Positions 63,375 to 64,000 of a stretch of 64,000 nt of DNA are shown here, piece by piece. Both the position numbers and the translations under genes were made by a program. Position 1 is the stretch's first letter; each line of letters opens with the position of its first letter. The DNA lies in NCBI GenBank assembly GCA_963739795.1, contig CAVUBL010000016.1, forward strand, positions 124,001-188,000. The letters are read 5' to 3'. The notes under the pieces were generated by a model. The model worked only from the letters and a program-made list of their open reading frames with translations. It did no database searches and was not told the origin of the DNA. This DNA comes from CAVUBL01 sp963739795 (GTDB lineage: Bacteria > Acidobacteriota > Thermoanaerobaculia > Multivoradales > DATKCC01).

Positions 63375-64000
63375 TCACGAGGGCCCGTCGGCCGGAGGGG
63401 CGTCGGGGTCCTCCGGCGCCAGCCGGCGCCTTTCGCGCGAGATCTCCTGGGCTTCCGCTCGCAACCCGGAGCGGCGCATGAACGCGATCACCCCCGCCTC
63501 GAGGGGAAGCAGGACCGCCCCGATGAAGGGGTTCTGGGTCAAGGCCACCACGATGGCGAAGGCGCAGAAGGCGAGCACCGTGGTGTAGATGCCCAGCACC
63601 ACCGTCCGGCGGCTGGTTCCCAGGTGGAGCATGAGGTGGTGGAGGTGGTTGCGGTCGGCGTGGAACATGCGCAGGAAGCGGCCGGTCCAGGGGCTCTTGG
63701 GCCGGTCGAGGAAGCGCATCAGCATGACCAGGAGGGTGTCGATCACCGGCACTCCGAGCACCAGCAAGGGCACGAGGATTGCCACCGCCGCCGGTGCCTT
63801 GATCGACGAGTGGAGACTCATGGCGGCGAGGAGGAAGCCGAGGGTCAGTGAGCCGGAGTCGCCCATGAAGATCCGCGCCGGTTCCCAGTTGTGGCGCAGG
63901 AAGCCGAGGCAGGAGCCCACCATCGCCGCCATCAGGAAGGTGGTCCCCCGATTGCCGAGGAGCACGGAATAGACCAGGAGGCTCGAGGCCACGATCGCCA
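63375..64000 (-). CDS. WecA/MraY-type polyprenyl-phosphate sugar-1-phosphate transferase, C-terminal part
   Basis: The gene enters from the right edge; about 208 C-terminal residues are visible. Multiple membrane helices carry the family motifs IFMGDSGSLTLGFLLAAMSL and FHADRNHLHHLMLHLG, as in WecA/TagO enzymes that load the first sugar-phosphate on undecaprenyl phosphate for O-antigen or wall polymers. A hydrophilic tail ends the protein. The apparent GTG near 63992 is internal, since the frame stays open to the edge. Confidence 0.88.
   Translation of the reverse strand, partial: AIVASSLLVYSVLLGNRGTTFLMAAMVGSCLGFLRHNWEPARIFMGDSGSLTLGFLLAAMSLHSSIKAPAAVAILVPLLVLGVPVIDTLLVMLMRFLDRPKSPWTGRFLRMFHADRNHLHHLMLHLGTSRRTVVLGIYTTVLAFCAFAIVVALTQNPFIGAVLLPLEAGVIAFMRRSGLRAEAQEISRERRRLAPEDPDAPPADGPS

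Overview
This is a GC-rich, gene-dense chromosomal segment. It is most likely from an Acidobacteriota bacterium, and class Thermoanaerobaculia is my best guess. That is inferred from gene content and not proven: paired VWFA-related proteins, an Oar-like TonB receptor with a carboxypeptidase-type plug extension, a CRTAC1 protein beside a TPR protein, many sulfatase/TPR proteins, a BamA/TamA protein next to TamB, and a lipid A deacylase, which together indicate a diderm with LPS. I see no tRNA, rRNA gene, CRISPR array, insertion sequence or replication origin.

Layout. 1-7000 (minus strand): two sulfatase-superfamily genes and a TPR/carboxypeptidase-like protein in one overlapping operon, then a large Oar-like outer-membrane receptor with a clear promoter and terminator. 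7300-18100: a TPR lipoprotein, two paralogous VWA proteins, a DUF3179 protein, and on the opposite strand a TPR protein coupled to a CRTAC1 protein. 18180-22000: a monocistronic cysteine-rich secreted peptide, then the housekeeping run zapA - 6S RNA - rny - YmdB-like phosphoesterase. 22000-24800: a small Cys peptide, a beta-barrel porin, a possible FMN-binding exported protein and a frameshifted DinB-like gene. 24900-27640: an accessory island of lower GC with VapBC, an unknown helical protein and HigBA. 27666-33372: a giant ten-repeat surface protein with an IPTL-like sorting tail, a GT2 glycosyltransferase and a PagL-like deacylase. 33431-43854: Trm112, TlyA, NadK, TamB (broken at a G8 run), a seven-POTRA Omp85 protein and RibBA.

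43867-55519 is the most unusual region. A SARP-type regulator (BTAD plus AAA ATPase) is transcribed away from an operon encoding a 91-aa unknown protein, a 1211-aa secreted gingipain-like (C25) protein, and a complete lasso-peptide maturation set: cyclase, precursor, HPr-kinase-like protein, RRE/PqqD protein and B2 protease. The precursor has a perfect YxxPxLxxxGxxxxxT leader motif and a predicted 17-residue core with Asp at position 8. The operon promoter carries two heptamers with an 11-bp period just upstream of the -10 box, which is the known layout of SARP operators. No transporter or isopeptidase gene is in the window.

55516-64000: groES-groEL under a sigma70-like promoter with a perfect CIRCE element, a ferritin, a putative small RNA, an inactive rhomboid-like membrane protein, a DUF885 lipoprotein, a subtilase homologue that has lost its catalytic Asp and Ser, a nucleotidyltransferase and the start-truncated end of a WecA/MraY-type transferase. 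Three genes (DinB-like, tamB, lasso kinase) have single-base frame breaks, two of them in G homopolymers, so assembly error must be excluded before they are called broken.
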